Origin: Staphylococcus argenteus
GTDB taxonomy: Bacteria > Bacillota > Bacilli > Staphylococcales > Staphylococcaceae
Assembly (NCBI RefSeq): GCF_000236925.1
Contig: NC_016941.1
Location: forward strand, 2,616,566 to 2,680,565
Length of the DNA: 64,000 nucleotides
Reading direction: 5' to 3'
Shown: positions 29,490-37,579 of the stretch, piece by piece
Layout of the letters: every line of letters starts with the position of its first letter
Position numbering within the stretch: the first letter of the stretch is position 1
Made by a program: the position numbers and the translations under genes
The notes under the pieces: model-generated
The model's database searches: none
The model's input: the letters and a program-made list of their open reading frames with translations, nothing else
Told to the model about the DNA's origin: nothing

Positions 29490-29564
29490 TTTATAACAAC
29501 ATATTTAATGATTCATGTTGTGATTTACACATTTTATGTGTTGCATAAAATATGTTGTTATAAA
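29490..29564. repeat. Perfect 17-bp inverted repeat with competing inner hairpins
   Basis: TTTATAACAACATATTT (29490-29506) and AAATATGTTGTTATAAA (29548-29564) are exact complements. Inside lie ACACAT-TTT-ATGTGT and an ATGTTG that could instead pair with CAACAT of the left arm, so two mutually exclusive folds are possible. Confidence 0.5.
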
Positions 29565-29635
29565 ACATTTTAAATCATTTTATATAAACAAGCTATATTT
29601 TTTTGATATTTCAAAAATATATTCCAAATCCAGAA

Positions 29636-29664
29636 AACCGATAAGCCATTTCAGCCTATCGGTT
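29636..29664 (-). terminator. Probable terminator of braDE
   Basis: AACCGATA and TATCGGTT arms with an inner GGC/GCC-like pair; TTTTC follows on the minus strand. The U-tract is short. Confidence 0.65.
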
Positions 29665-29753
29665 CAAAATATTTATATACGTTTTAGCATATATAATGTA
29701 CATGCTTTCTAGTTACATTTACTACGTAAAATTCTTAACTACATTATTGTTTA

Positions 29754-31760
29754 TTACTTTCGCTGTCGATATATGACTTTCGAATAAACATTCGACGTTA
29801 TTTTGTACATGCTTACATATATTATTAAAGTAATTAGTACTACGGTGATATAACTCGTAATAAAAACATGATAGTTGTTTATGCCAATCATATTTAATAT
29901 AGTGTATATAATTTTCCTTGCTACCAATGTATGAATCAATGCAACAACTATTGGTATCGAAAATAGCCAAAACATTTGTGTTCGAGTTATCTTTTCTATT
30001 TTTTTATTGTCTAATCCAACTTGCTCCATAATGACATAATTATGTTGATTAGCATAACCTTCTGAAATTTGCTTATAATACATCATTAAAAATATCCCCA
30101 TAATAAGTACAAATGATACTACCCCACCTACAAAAATCAAACCTCCTGATAAGCGATGCCAAACACCTAACATTTCAGATTTTGAATTTATTGAAACGCT
30201 ATACTTTTTGGAAATCATTTGAGCTTGATGTGTCGTCAATTTTTTATCACTAGGTGTATTAAAGTTAATGGCTGTTGTTATTTTCTTCTGTTCAGGTGCG
30301 TAAAATTCTCTTACTTTTTGAAGTTGCTTTTTATCTTTTACAATAAGCGTCATACTATCTTGAATCATTATTAAGTTAAATTTATGCTCGTTTAACTGTT
30401 TCACCTGATACCATTGATTATTTAGACCTACCTGAGACTGCCTTTTAAAAATCGGTACATTCGTAATCATTCCTATACTATCTTTGTTTAAATGTACTTT
30501 ACTTTTTTGGTAACGATTATAATCTTCTTCTGCCAGTACAGTAATCATCACCGATTGACTTGAAAATATCGCTCCTTCATTTCCAATAAAATCTATTGGC
30601 ATATCATCATTAGCCTGTTTTAAGTTATAATGGGCATTCTTCTTTTCCAGAGTCGCTCTAAATAATACCATTTGATAAACTTTAAAATCTCGAGCATCAA
30701 CAACTTGTCTCAAATCTCGTTGAATATTTTCAATGGTTTGTTGCCGCTCTGATGGTTCATTTGTTTGTTTCATATACGTGATGATATCATAATCATTCGT
30801 AAATAACTTTGTAATTGCATGATCCATGTCGCGATAAGTTGTTACACTCATCGTTATCGTTACTATTAAAAACGTACATAGTAGTGTTATGGTAGCAAGA
30901 CTCGTTGCGTTCATTTTCAAACGAACTCGCATACCAGTGACGACAAAAAAGTAATGAGGATGATAATATATGTTTGGTAAATGTTGCAATAAACTAATAA
31001 TTATCTCACTCATACCAATAAAAAATGCATAAGTTCCGACAATCACTAATCCAATAACAATCCATATTTTAAAAAATGCACCAAATGTCGTATCTTCCTG
31101 TAGTGCCATAAAATAACCGAGATACAATGCTGCAATACCGATGATAATTAAAAAATAGCGTAGCCATCGCGATATACCACTACTTGAATCGGAGCGATGT
31201 TGATATGTAATCGGCTTTTGAAAATTAACGCTAAAAAGATTAAATATTAATAGCATACACATCACTAACGCAATAATAATCAAGGTAATTAACATGGCTG
31301 ACACATCAAATGGATAATGTTTTAATGTGGCACTTGTACTACCCATTATTTTCTGTATAAACAAGAAAAAAACGGCCCCAAGCAAGTAACCACCGGCAAT
31401 GCTTATTACTGAAATGATAATGAATTGGATCATTGTTTCCATAACTATCATTAAGCGCATACCTTTTTTAGTCATACCCAATGTCATAAATATGCTAAAT
31501 TCTTTTCTTCTCTGCGACATCATAAAGTGATTTGCATATAAAATAAAAATTAATGTTAGAAGCGCCATAAATATATTCGCTATTATAATAAACGGCACAA
31601 ACAAATCATTTTTCTGCTGAACGTAACGATTCAATCCAATTGAAACAAGTGTATACTCAATCATAAATAGTACACTGACAGCTAAGATGAAGGGTATGAT
31701 AACGAGTCTCTGTGTGACAAACTGACGACGAACAATATGCCATAGCAATCTTATTTTCAT
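29754..31760 (-). CDS. braE: BceB/FtsX-type ABC transporter permease BraE
   Basis: A 668-residue permease of the peptide-antibiotic-sensing ABC family. About ten membrane segments are visible (for example 18-38, 57-77, 107-134, 150-170, 196-216, 224-245, 282-305). Between the seventh and eighth, roughly residues 305-520, lies the large extracellular domain typical of BceB-like permeases. It overlaps braD by 4 nt. BraDE was reported to sense bacitracin and nisin and signal through BraRS, with VraDE doing the detoxification (S. aureus literature, from memory). Confidence 0.9.
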   Translation of the reverse strand: MKIRLLWHIVRRQFVTQRLVIIPFILAVSVLFMIEYTLVSIGLNRYVQQKNDLFVPFIIIANIFMALLTLIFILYANHFMMSQRRKEFSIFMTLGMTKKGMRLMIVMETMIQFIIISVISIAGGYLLGAVFFLFIQKIMGSTSATLKHYPFDVSAMLITLIIIALVMCMLLIFNLFSVNFQKPITYQHRSDSSSGISRWLRYFLIIIGIAALYLGYFMALQEDTTFGAFFKIWIVIGLVIVGTYAFFIGMSEIIISLLQHLPNIYYHPHYFFVVTGMRVRLKMNATSLATITLLCTFLIVTITMSVTTYRDMDHAITKLFTNDYDIITYMKQTNEPSERQQTIENIQRDLRQVVDARDFKVYQMVLFRATLEKKNAHYNLKQANDDMPIDFIGNEGAIFSSQSVMITVLAEEDYNRYQKSKVHLNKDSIGMITNVPIFKRQSQVGLNNQWYQVKQLNEHKFNLIMIQDSMTLIVKDKKQLQKVREFYAPEQKKITTAINFNTPSDKKLTTHQAQMISKKYSVSINSKSEMLGVWHRLSGGLIFVGGVVSFVLIMGIFLMMYYKQISEGYANQHNYVIMEQVGLDNKKIEKITRTQMFWLFSIPIVVALIHTLVARKIIYTILNMIGINNYHVFITSYITVVLITLIIYVSMYKITSNVYSKVIYRQRK

Positions 31761-32512
31761 ATTTTTGCACTTCTTCCATTCACAAGTGATAGACTATCTG
31801 CTATACGTTGTTGAAATGTTAATTGATTTTCTTCACCACGATAAATTTCATGATATAAACGTCCATCTTTTATAAAAATGACACGTGCTGCATAAGACGC
31901 ATCTATATTAGAATGTGTCACCATTAATATCGTTTGTTTTTGTTTGTTGATATCTTGAAATAATTTCATCAATTCTTTGGAAGTTCTTGAATCTAAAGCT
32001 CCTGTCGGTTCGTCCGCTAATAATATTGTTGGGTTTGTTACTAGTGCACGTGCTATAGCGATGCGTTGCTTTTGACCACCCGAGATTTCTGAAGGATATT
32101 TATTTATTATGTCATTTATATGTAACTGCTCCGTCAATTGCTTTATACGGTGCGATATCTCTTTTCGCTTTGCACCTGCTAAAATTAAAGGCATCATAAT
32201 ATTTTCCTTATTAGTCATCGTCGGTAAAAGATTAAAATCTTGAAATACAAAACCAACCATTTGTTGTCGATACAACGCCCTGCTTTTATTTTTCATGTTA
32301 TTCAAATGTGTGCCATCCACAATAATGTCACCTTCAGTCACTCCATCAAAAGAAGCAATTAAATTTAGTAATGTGGACTTCCCTGAGCCGGATTCACCCA
32401 TAATAGCAACAAATTCGCCTGTTTCCACCGACAAATTCATATGATTAAGTGCTGTTGTAGCGTTTAAACCTTTACCATACACTTTTTTTACATGTTTAAC
32501 TTCGAGCAACAT
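31757..32512 (-). CDS. braD: ABC transporter ATP-binding protein BraD
   Basis: A 251-residue MacB/BceA-type ATPase. Walker A GESGSGKST, signature SEISGGQKQR, Walker B ILLADEPTGALD and the H-loop VTHSN are all intact. The ATG at 32512 has SD GAGGTG 6 nt upstream; the in-frame GTG at 32521 overlaps that SD. It partners BraE, with which it is translationally coupled. A 14-bp imperfect dyad between braS and braD suggests a separate BraR-driven promoter for braDE. Confidence 0.94.
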   Translation of the reverse strand: MLLEVKHVKKVYGKGLNATTALNHMNLSVETGEFVAIMGESGSGKSTLLNLIASFDGVTEGDIIVDGTHLNNMKNKSRALYRQQMVGFVFQDFNLLPTMTNKENIMMPLILAGAKRKEISHRIKQLTEQLHINDIINKYPSEISGGQKQRIAIARALVTNPTILLADEPTGALDSRTSKELMKLFQDINKQKQTILMVTHSNIDASYAARVIFIKDGRLYHEIYRGEENQLTFQQRIADSLSLVNGRSAKI

Positions 32513-32557
32513 GGTACGCACCTCATTTCTTTGTTAGTTCTATATTAAAACAAAAAA

Positions 32558-32599
32558 ATACTAATAACATTCAAAATAGCGAAAAAATGTTACTAGTAT
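32558..32599 (-). promoter_or_regulatory. Candidate BraR operator upstream of braDE
   Basis: ATACTAATAACATT (32558-32571) and AATGTTACTAGTAT (32586-32599) are inverted with one mismatch in 14, separated by 14 nt. It lies 46-87 bp before braD, where an OmpR-type activator would bind. The specific link to BraR is inference. Confidence 0.6.
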
Positions 32600-32618
32600 A
32601 CTTACAATATTGAAAGTT

Positions 32619-33506
32619 TTATTCATTTGGAAATTGAATCGTAAATGTTGTACCTTGATTCTGTTTAGATATGACTGAAACAGGATGATTCGTATGATTG
32701 GAAACTTGCTTCACAATAAATAAACCGATGCCCGTTGAATTACTTTGGCGTTGTCCATTATATCCTGAATAGCCTTTATCAAATATTTTTGGCAAGTCCG
32801 CTTCACTAATGCCAATACCATTGTCTTTAATATGTAATTGTTTTGATTTCTCATCATATTCAATCCATATATCTTTACCTCTAGCATATTTTAATGCATT
32901 ATTAATTAGCTGTTCTATCATTAAAGAAGTCCATCGTACATCGGTTAATACCATACAATGACAAGGTTCATAATGTATTTTTGTTTTTTGATCAATAAAC
33001 TGTATCGAATATTTCATAATAATTGGTCTAATTAAATCGTTAATTGATATTTGAGCGACTGATATATCAGATGTTTCATTTAATAATTTTAAATAACTTA
33101 ATGCTAAACTTGTATAGTTATCAATTTGAATAATTTCTTGGCGAACACGATTCACAACATTTGGTTCATCTCTTTCAAGTAATAGTTGTGCCGCAGTAAT
33201 TGGCGTTTTCATTTGGTGTACCCATGTCAAAAAATAACTTTCTATATCATTTTTATATTCAAGCTGATCATTTTTAAGTTGATACAATGCTGTTTCTAAG
33301 TTTTCAATTTGTTGCTGTTGACTTATAGTCTTAACAAAGATTAAGTACATAATTCCTATGTAAATAAGTAATAACAATGAAACGATTGCAAGCGTCAATA
33401 AAAAAGCTTCTAGTGGCAATCGATATAGATAAAACATCAAGCCAAACAAAGCTACAATAACAACAACTATACCTATTTCCTGAGCAATTTTTTTAATAAA
33501 CGTCAT
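32619..33506 (-). CDS. braS: Intramembrane-sensing histidine kinase BraS (NsaS)
   Basis: A 295-residue sensor kinase. Two N-terminal membrane helices (about 12-30 and 35-58) are separated by only a few residues, the hallmark of BceS-type kinases that receive signal from their ABC transporter. The H-box WVHQMKTPI, N-box QLINNALKYA, DNGIGI and STGIGLFIVKQ are present. SD AGGGTG precedes tandem ATGs at 33509 and 33506; the second gives better spacing. It begins about 10 bp after the braR stop. Confidence 0.92.
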   Translation of the reverse strand: MTFIKKIAQEIGIVVVIVALFGLMFYLYRLPLEAFLLTLAIVSLLLLIYIGIMYLIFVKTISQQQQIENLETALYQLKNDQLEYKNDIESYFLTWVHQMKTPITAAQLLLERDEPNVVNRVRQEIIQIDNYTSLALSYLKLLNETSDISVAQISINDLIRPIIMKYSIQFIDQKTKIHYEPCHCMVLTDVRWTSLMIEQLINNALKYARGKDIWIEYDEKSKQLHIKDNGIGISEADLPKIFDKGYSGYNGQRQSNSTGIGLFIVKQVSNHTNHPVSVISKQNQGTTFTIQFPNE

Positions 33507-33516
33507 CATATTCACC

Positions 33517-34182
33517 CTATACTTTATATCCAACATTTTTCTTGGTAGTGATAAAATCATTGAGGCCTATAGTACTTAATTTTTTACGTAGACGTGTCAT
33601 ATTTACTGCTAATGTATTATCATCTATGAAGTTTTCAGACTCCCAGCATTTTTCAATTAAAGCTGTTCGACTCACATACTTGTCTTCGCTTTGGAACAAC
33701 AATTTTAAAATTTGTAATTCCGTCAAAGATAGCTGTATACTCTCCCCTTGATAAGCAACCTTAGCTTCATCTAATATTAGCGTACACCCTTTGACTGTCA
33801 GCGTATCATTGACTACTGTTAGATCATAAGTACGTCTTAAAAGCGCTTGAATTTTAGCAATAGTTAATGACAAATTGAATGGTTTTTCAATAAAATCATC
33901 GCCACCCATTTGTATAGCCATAATTTGATCCATGTTATCAATACGCGAACTAATAAACATGATAGGTACATTTGATGTTTTGCGTATTTCTTGGCACCAA
34001 TGAAAACCATTTAAAGTAGGTAAATTGATATCTAACAGCACAAGCTGTGGTTGATGATTGTTAAAAACGGCTGTTATATTATCAAACTGTTCTGCCACAA
34101 CCACATCATAATTCCATTTTTTTAATTCAGATGCTAAACTTTCCGCTATAACAAAATCATCTTCAACAATTAATATTTTCAT
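33517..34182 (-). CDS. braR: OmpR-family response regulator BraR (NsaR)
   Basis: A 221-residue regulator: receiver with acidic pocket VEDD, phospho-Asp51 in LLDINLP, and Lys in IEKPFN. The C-terminal winged helix includes SLTELQILKLLF and TRLRKKLSTIG. An SD (GGAAGAAG) precedes the ATG at 34182. Encoded with BraS, it should activate braDE and the distant vraDE on bacitracin or nisin exposure (literature, from memory). A small membrane protein gene precedes it by 35 bp. Confidence 0.93.
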   Translation of the reverse strand: MKILIVEDDFVIAESLASELKKWNYDVVVAEQFDNITAVFNNHQPQLVLLDINLPTLNGFHWCQEIRKTSNVPIMFISSRIDNMDQIMAIQMGGDDFIEKPFNLSLTIAKIQALLRRTYDLTVVNDTLTVKGCTLILDEAKVAYQGESIQLSLTELQILKLLFQSEDKYVSRTALIEKCWESENFIDDNTLAVNMTRLRKKLSTIGLNDFITTKKNVGYKV

Positions 34183-34217
34183 CTATAATCTTCTTCCTTT
34201 AATTGAATTATCTTTTG

Positions 34218-34403
34218 TTATTCATTTTTATCTTGTGATTGCTGTAATGACTCAAGTTTGTCTATATGTTCCGTATCATTTTGATTTTGTGCATTTTCTT
34301 GCTCTTTCTCGAGTTGCTTTTTCTTTGAACGGCGACGCTCTTCTAAAATGGACATCACAATAAAGAATATGATTAATAACGGTGACAACATTACTAGTAT
34401 CAT
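34218..34403 (-). CDS. Small single-pass membrane protein at the head of the bra operon
   Basis: A 61-residue protein with a perfect SD (GAGGTG, 6 nt) and ATG at 34403. Residues 2-20 are a hydrophobic helix (MILVMLSPLLIIFFIVMSIL), followed by a very basic stretch (EERRRSKKKQ) and a Gln/Asn/Glu-rich tail. The topology is probably N-out, C-in. Only 35 bp separate it from braR, so it is likely the first gene of the braRS transcript. Function unknown; a modulator of the kinase is one possibility, not shown by sequence. Confidence 0.7.
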   Translation of the reverse strand: MILVMLSPLLIIFFIVMSILEERRRSKKKQLEKEQENAQNQNDTEHIDKLESLQQSQDKNE

Positions 34404-34440
34404 CTTTTCACCTCAATTTTCAATTAATTCAATGTTACAT

Positions 34441-34469
34441 ATACTTCTATTTTAACGCTTTCTAGTCAA
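34441..34469 (-). promoter_or_regulatory. Putative promoter of the bra operon
   Basis: Minus-strand TTGACT (34464-34469) and AAGTAT (34441-34446) with a 17-nt spacer, about 40 bp before the small membrane gene. It lies only 21 bp outside the left direct repeat of the adjacent inserted element. Confidence 0.5.
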
Positions 34470-34490
34470 CAATGTCATATATATTCATTT

Positions 34491-34507
34491 TAAAGTGTTC
34501 TGTAGCT
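34491..34507 (+). repeat. 17-bp direct repeat, left copy
   Basis: TAAAGTGTTCTGTAGCT, identical to 40086-40102. It directly abuts the left terminal inverted repeat of the inserted element. Confidence 0.85.
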
Positions 34508-34592
34508 TGTCACTTTACTCGATATATGAGAATGACTTTGCCTAATAAATGAGAAAAGTAGCGCACTATATTAAAATGTGTTGCTTTTTCTA

Positions 34593-34820
34593 TTATCGAA
34601 TACCTATGATTAAACTATCTCTAGCTGTTTCTATGACTTCTGTACTTATTTTATCTAAACCATTTACATCCATAATTCTGTCTATCTGCGAAAATAAGCG
34701 ATGAATCAGCCTAAAATTCCCTTTTGTAATTTTAATAATCGTCGTTATTGCCTCATAATCAGTAAAATCTTCGTGTTTTAAATTAAAGCCTAAATCTTGC
34801 CACTTATGTTCTATGAGCAA
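34593..34820 (-). pseudogene. C-terminal fragment of a Tn552-type (TniB/p271) transposition ATPase
   Basis: About 75 residues remain, ending ITKGNFRLIHRLFSQIDRI...STEVIETARDSLIIG. This is the C-terminal signature of TniB-like AAA ATPases that accompany Tn552 and Tn5053 transposases. The Walker motifs and everything upstream are gone; the break is at about 34813-34820, where an unrelated IS fragment begins on the other strand. No SD precedes the apparent TTG start. Confidence 0.7.
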
Positions 34821-35187
34821 TCAATGCGTGAAGCCAAATTCAAAATCCAATAAGAAAATTATGAAGAATTATAATTGGGAATACTTTAAAGCCCAAATTA
34901 ATCAAAAGCTTTCTGAACCAGAAACGAAAAAAATCTATAGTCAAAGAAAAATTGATGTAGAGCCTGTTTTTGGATTTATGAAGGCTATTTTGGGTTTCAC
35001 TCGAATGTCAGTTCAAGGGATAAATAAAGTTAAGCGAGAACTAGGTTTTGTATTAATAGCACTTAATATAAGGAAAATAGCAGCTCAACGAGCTGTATAT
35101 TATCAAATACATATCAAAAAAGCTGATTTCTATCAAATAATTAATAGAAATCAGCTTTTTACATTGCCTAAGAACTTAATGTCCTAA
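34816..35187 (+). pseudogene. C-terminal fragment of an IS1182-family (IS1272-like) transposase
   Basis: About 120 residues remain: CVKPNSKSNKKIMKNY, then YSQRKIDVEPVFGFMKAILG with the final catalytic Glu of the DDE triad, then ELGFVLIALNIRKIAAQRA. This matches the C-terminal end of IS1272-type transposases as I remember them. The N-terminal two-thirds is missing and there is no SD before the apparent ATG at 34813. It abuts the TniB fragment directly. Confidence 0.75.
35117..35161 (+). terminator. Hairpin at the end of the IS fragment
   Basis: AAAAAGCTGATTTCTAT... and ...ATAGAAATCAGCTTTTT form a stem of about 16 bp spanning the end of the transposase frame. It should end any transcript from the IS fragment. 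Confidence 0.7.
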
Positions 35188-35202
35188 GCTTTCATTTTTA
35201 AT

Positions 35203-35757
35203 CTATGTTAAATCATACAAAGATAGTAATCGTGATACTTGTAAGGTTATTTTGTCTTGTTCTTGTGTGTCATCGCTACGATTTAGATAGATATCTAGTA
35301 GGCCTATAATACCATTACTAATAAAATTAATATATAAGTCGTAGTCTAAGCCTTTTTCCGTAGCAACACGTGTCGGAACTTTCTTCTTAAATTCTTCTTC
35401 AATAAAATGAAGCAGCTTTTTCTTATAATTTGAAGTACTACTAATATTGAAAAGTCTCATAAAAAAAGCTCTATTGTCTTCGAAAAATTTAAACCATAAT
35501 TGTGTACCCTCTTGTACACCCAGACGATTCTTCATTTCACCAATTTGTTCGAGCTCTATAAGTTTTTTTGATACGATTTGGTCTAGTAAATCATATTTAT
35601 CAATATAATGTAGATAAAATGTTTTTCTCCCAACTTGAGCATATTCTGTAATTTCTTTAATTGAAATCGTATCAAAATCTTTTTCGAAAAATAGTGTCAT
35701 AAAGGCGTTATTTATACTTGCCCTCGTTTTAACAACACGTAAATCCCCAACATTCAT
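35203..35757 (-). CDS. TetR-family transcriptional regulator
   Basis: A 184-residue regulator. The N-terminal HTH is clear: ISIKEITEYAQVGRKTFYLH (about 32-51), preceded by the helix with VVKTRASINNAFMTLF. The all-helical C-terminal half contains a TetR_C ligand domain of the DhaS/YxaF-like kind. SD AAAGGAG precedes ATG 35757. It is divergent from the five-gene operon at 35936-40004 across 178 bp that contain dyads, the usual layout for a local repressor. Inducer unknown. Confidence 0.88.
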   Translation of the reverse strand: MNVGDLRVVKTRASINNAFMTLFFEKDFDTISIKEITEYAQVGRKTFYLHYIDKYDLLDQIVSKKLIELEQIGEMKNRLGVQEGTQLWFKFFEDNRAFFMRLFNISSTSNYKKKLLHFIEEEFKKKVPTRVATEKGLDYDLYINFISNGIIGLLDIYLNRSDDTQEQDKITLQVSRLLSLYDLT

Positions 35758-35796
35758 AATAATACTCCTTTCTTTTAAAACCCATTTTTTTAAAAC

Positions 35797-35880
35797 TGTG
35801 TATTAAAACACATATGTGCTTCCTTGTTAATTGAATTGTACATTTAAATACTCTAGTATAGCATTATACACACAAGAGTA
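35797..35880. promoter_or_regulatory. Divergent promoter region with candidate TetR operators
   Basis: Two dyads: TGTGT-N6-ACACA (35797-35812) nearer the regulator gene, and TACTCT...AGAGTA (35849-35880) with an inner TATA...TATA nearer the operon. A plus-strand TTGAAT (35831-35836) and TAGTAT (35854-35859), 17 nt apart, could be the operon promoter, with the second dyad covering the -10. Confidence 0.5.
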
Positions 35881-35935
35881 ATAAATATCTACAACAAATG
35901 AATGACTTATATAAAAAAATGGAGGCATTTAATCT

Positions 35936-36850
35936 ATGAAACAATCAGTTAATTTTAAAAGTAAAACAAATTTATTAGCAGCGAATTTATATACACCAAA
36001 ACAATTTGATGAAAGCCAAAAATATCCAGCAATTACAGTTTGTCACCCAGGTGGCGGTGTTAAAGAACAAACAGCAGGTATGTATGCAGAGAAACTAGCA
36101 GAATTTGGCTACGTTACGGTTGTATATGATGCATCACATCAAGGTGAAAGTGAAGGTTCTCCTAGATATTTAGAAGATCCATTTGCGAGAACAGAAGACG
36201 TTAGAGCTTCAGTTGATTATCTTACAACATTAGACTTTGTGGATAATGACAGAATTGGTGCGCTTGGCGTTTGTGCAGGTGGTGGATATACAGTAAGTGC
36301 AGCAAGAACAGAACGTCGTATTAAATCACTTGCAACAGTAAGTATGGTAGATATTGGCGCTTTATTCCGTAAAGGTCCTGGAGATGTAGTATCAATAGAT
36401 GATCAACTGGCATTTATGACACAAGTTGCAGATCAACGTACAGCTGAAGCAAATGGCGCAGATTATGGCATCACTGGCTATGTACCTGAAGAAATTGATG
36501 ATTCTATGCCTGAAAATTCAACAATGGTACAAGGGCATGATTATTATTTAACTGAACGTGGTCAACATAAAAACGCACCAAACAAACTGTTATTAAGAAG
36601 TTTTTCAGAAGTATTAACATTTGCGCCTTTCACATATATTGATGAATTGTTGACACAACCATTTTTAGCAATCGCAGGTACTGAAGCAGACACGATTGAA
36701 TATAGCATTGATGCTGTTGAAAAAGCAGCAGGCGACAATAACGAACTATATAAAATAGAAGGAGCATCACACGTAGATTTATATGATATTCCAAAATATG
36801 TAAACCAAGTATTACCAAAACTTGAATCATTCTATAAAGAAACACTATAA
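35936..36850 (+). CDS. Alpha/beta hydrolase with Cys nucleophile (DLH/YcjY-like), copy 1
   Basis: A 304-residue soluble hydrolase. The nucleophile elbow is GVCAGGGY, so Cys113 replaces the usual Ser, as in dienelactone hydrolase and YcjY-type proteins. The oxyanion/strand region CHPGGGVKEQTAG, the VVYDASHQGES turn and a C-terminal His in EGASHVDLYD complete the fold. First gene of a TetR-divergent operon, with SD GGAGG before the ATG. It is clearly paralogous to the last gene of the operon. No signal peptide. The substrate is unknown; small esters, lactones or reactive acyl compounds are possible. Confidence 0.83.
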   Translation: MKQSVNFKSKTNLLAANLYTPKQFDESQKYPAITVCHPGGGVKEQTAGMYAEKLAEFGYVTVVYDASHQGESEGSPRYLEDPFARTEDVRASVDYLTTLDFVDNDRIGALGVCAGGGYTVSAARTERRIKSLATVSMVDIGALFRKGPGDVVSIDDQLAFMTQVADQRTAEANGADYGITGYVPEEIDDSMPENSTMVQGHDYYLTERGQHKNAPNKLLLRSFSEVLTFAPFTYIDELLTQPFLAIAGTEADTIEYSIDAVEKAAGDNNELYKIEGASHVDLYDIPKYVNQVLPKLESFYKETL

Positions 36851-36870
36851 AAGGAAAAGGTGGTATTAAA

Positions 36871-37509
36871 ATGACTCGTATTTTAATTATTGGTGCAAGT
36901 GGTCAAATTTCACAAGAGGCCATTGACTTATATTTACAGAACACAGATTTTGATTTAACGCTATTAGCTAGAAATAAAGCAAAATTACCTGAATATGATT
37001 CAAATAGAGTGACAATCATTGAAGGTGATGCGACAGATAAAAATACCGTTGCTAATGCTTTAGATAATGTAGATACTGTGTTTGTTAGTTCTACTGGAGA
37101 AACTTTAGGAGCCCAAGCTAAGACTGTTATAGAGTCAATGGATGACAACGGTACGAAACGCTTAATTTTCGTCACTTCCCTAAATACACTCCATGAAGTT
37201 CCATGTAAATTCGGGGAATGGAATGATGAAAATATCGGTCCTTATCTCGCACCGTTTAGAGAAGCTACTGAAGCAATCGAAAGTTCAGACTTAGACTATA
37301 CAATATTCAGACCGGCTTGGTTAACGAATTATGACGAGATTGATTATGAAGTAACACAACGAGATGAACCTTTTAAAGGGACTGAAGTGTCTCGTAAAAG
37401 TGTGGCAGATTTAGCAGTTAAAATTTCTCAAGATCCTAAACTTCATTCAAAAGAAAATATTGGATTAAACAAACCTAATACAGACGGCGATAAACCGAGC
37501 TGGATGTAA
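36871..37509 (+). CDS. NAD(P)-binding atypical short-chain dehydrogenase (NmrA/YhfK-like)
   Basis: A 212-residue Rossmann protein. LIIGASGQISQEAIDLY is the glycine-rich cofactor loop, DATD the adenine-binding turn, FVTSLNTLHEVP the central strand, and YTIFRPAWLTN the segment seen in NAD(P)H-binding NmrA-like proteins. The YxxxK catalytic pair of classical SDRs is not evident. It starts 20 bp after the first hydrolase with SD AAGGTGG. It could be a quinone/flavin-type oxidoreductase or a redox sensor. Confidence 0.8.
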   Translation: MTRILIIGASGQISQEAIDLYLQNTDFDLTLLARNKAKLPEYDSNRVTIIEGDATDKNTVANALDNVDTVFVSSTGETLGAQAKTVIESMDDNGTKRLIFVTSLNTLHEVPCKFGEWNDENIGPYLAPFREATEAIESSDLDYTIFRPAWLTNYDEIDYEVTQRDEPFKGTEVSRKSVADLAVKISQDPKLHSKENIGLNKPNTDGDKPSWM

Positions 37510-37579
37510 TTAAAGGCTTTAATGCTTTCAAAATGAAGTTTTATTGTAAGAAAAAGCGAAAGGTGAGGAGTATTTGAAA

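Larger units (their letters stand above)
28326..29753. other. 1.4-kb gene-free region with several strong inverted repeats
   Basis: No frame here has a convincing SD plus family resemblance; the frame at 28335-28595 reads like noise. The region holds inverted repeats at 28628-28736, 29269-29298 and 29490-29564, and the braE terminator at 29636-29664. On the minus strand near 28780-28830 two AGGAGG-like SDs occur within 45 nt, one before a six-codon frame (MKQRRA). A structured non-coding RNA is possible. Confidence 0.45.

Noticed and set aside
34813..35187. An intact small gene starting at ATG 34813
   Set aside because: The protein is only the C-terminal end of an IS1182-type transposase and the ATG has no SD; it is a remnant.
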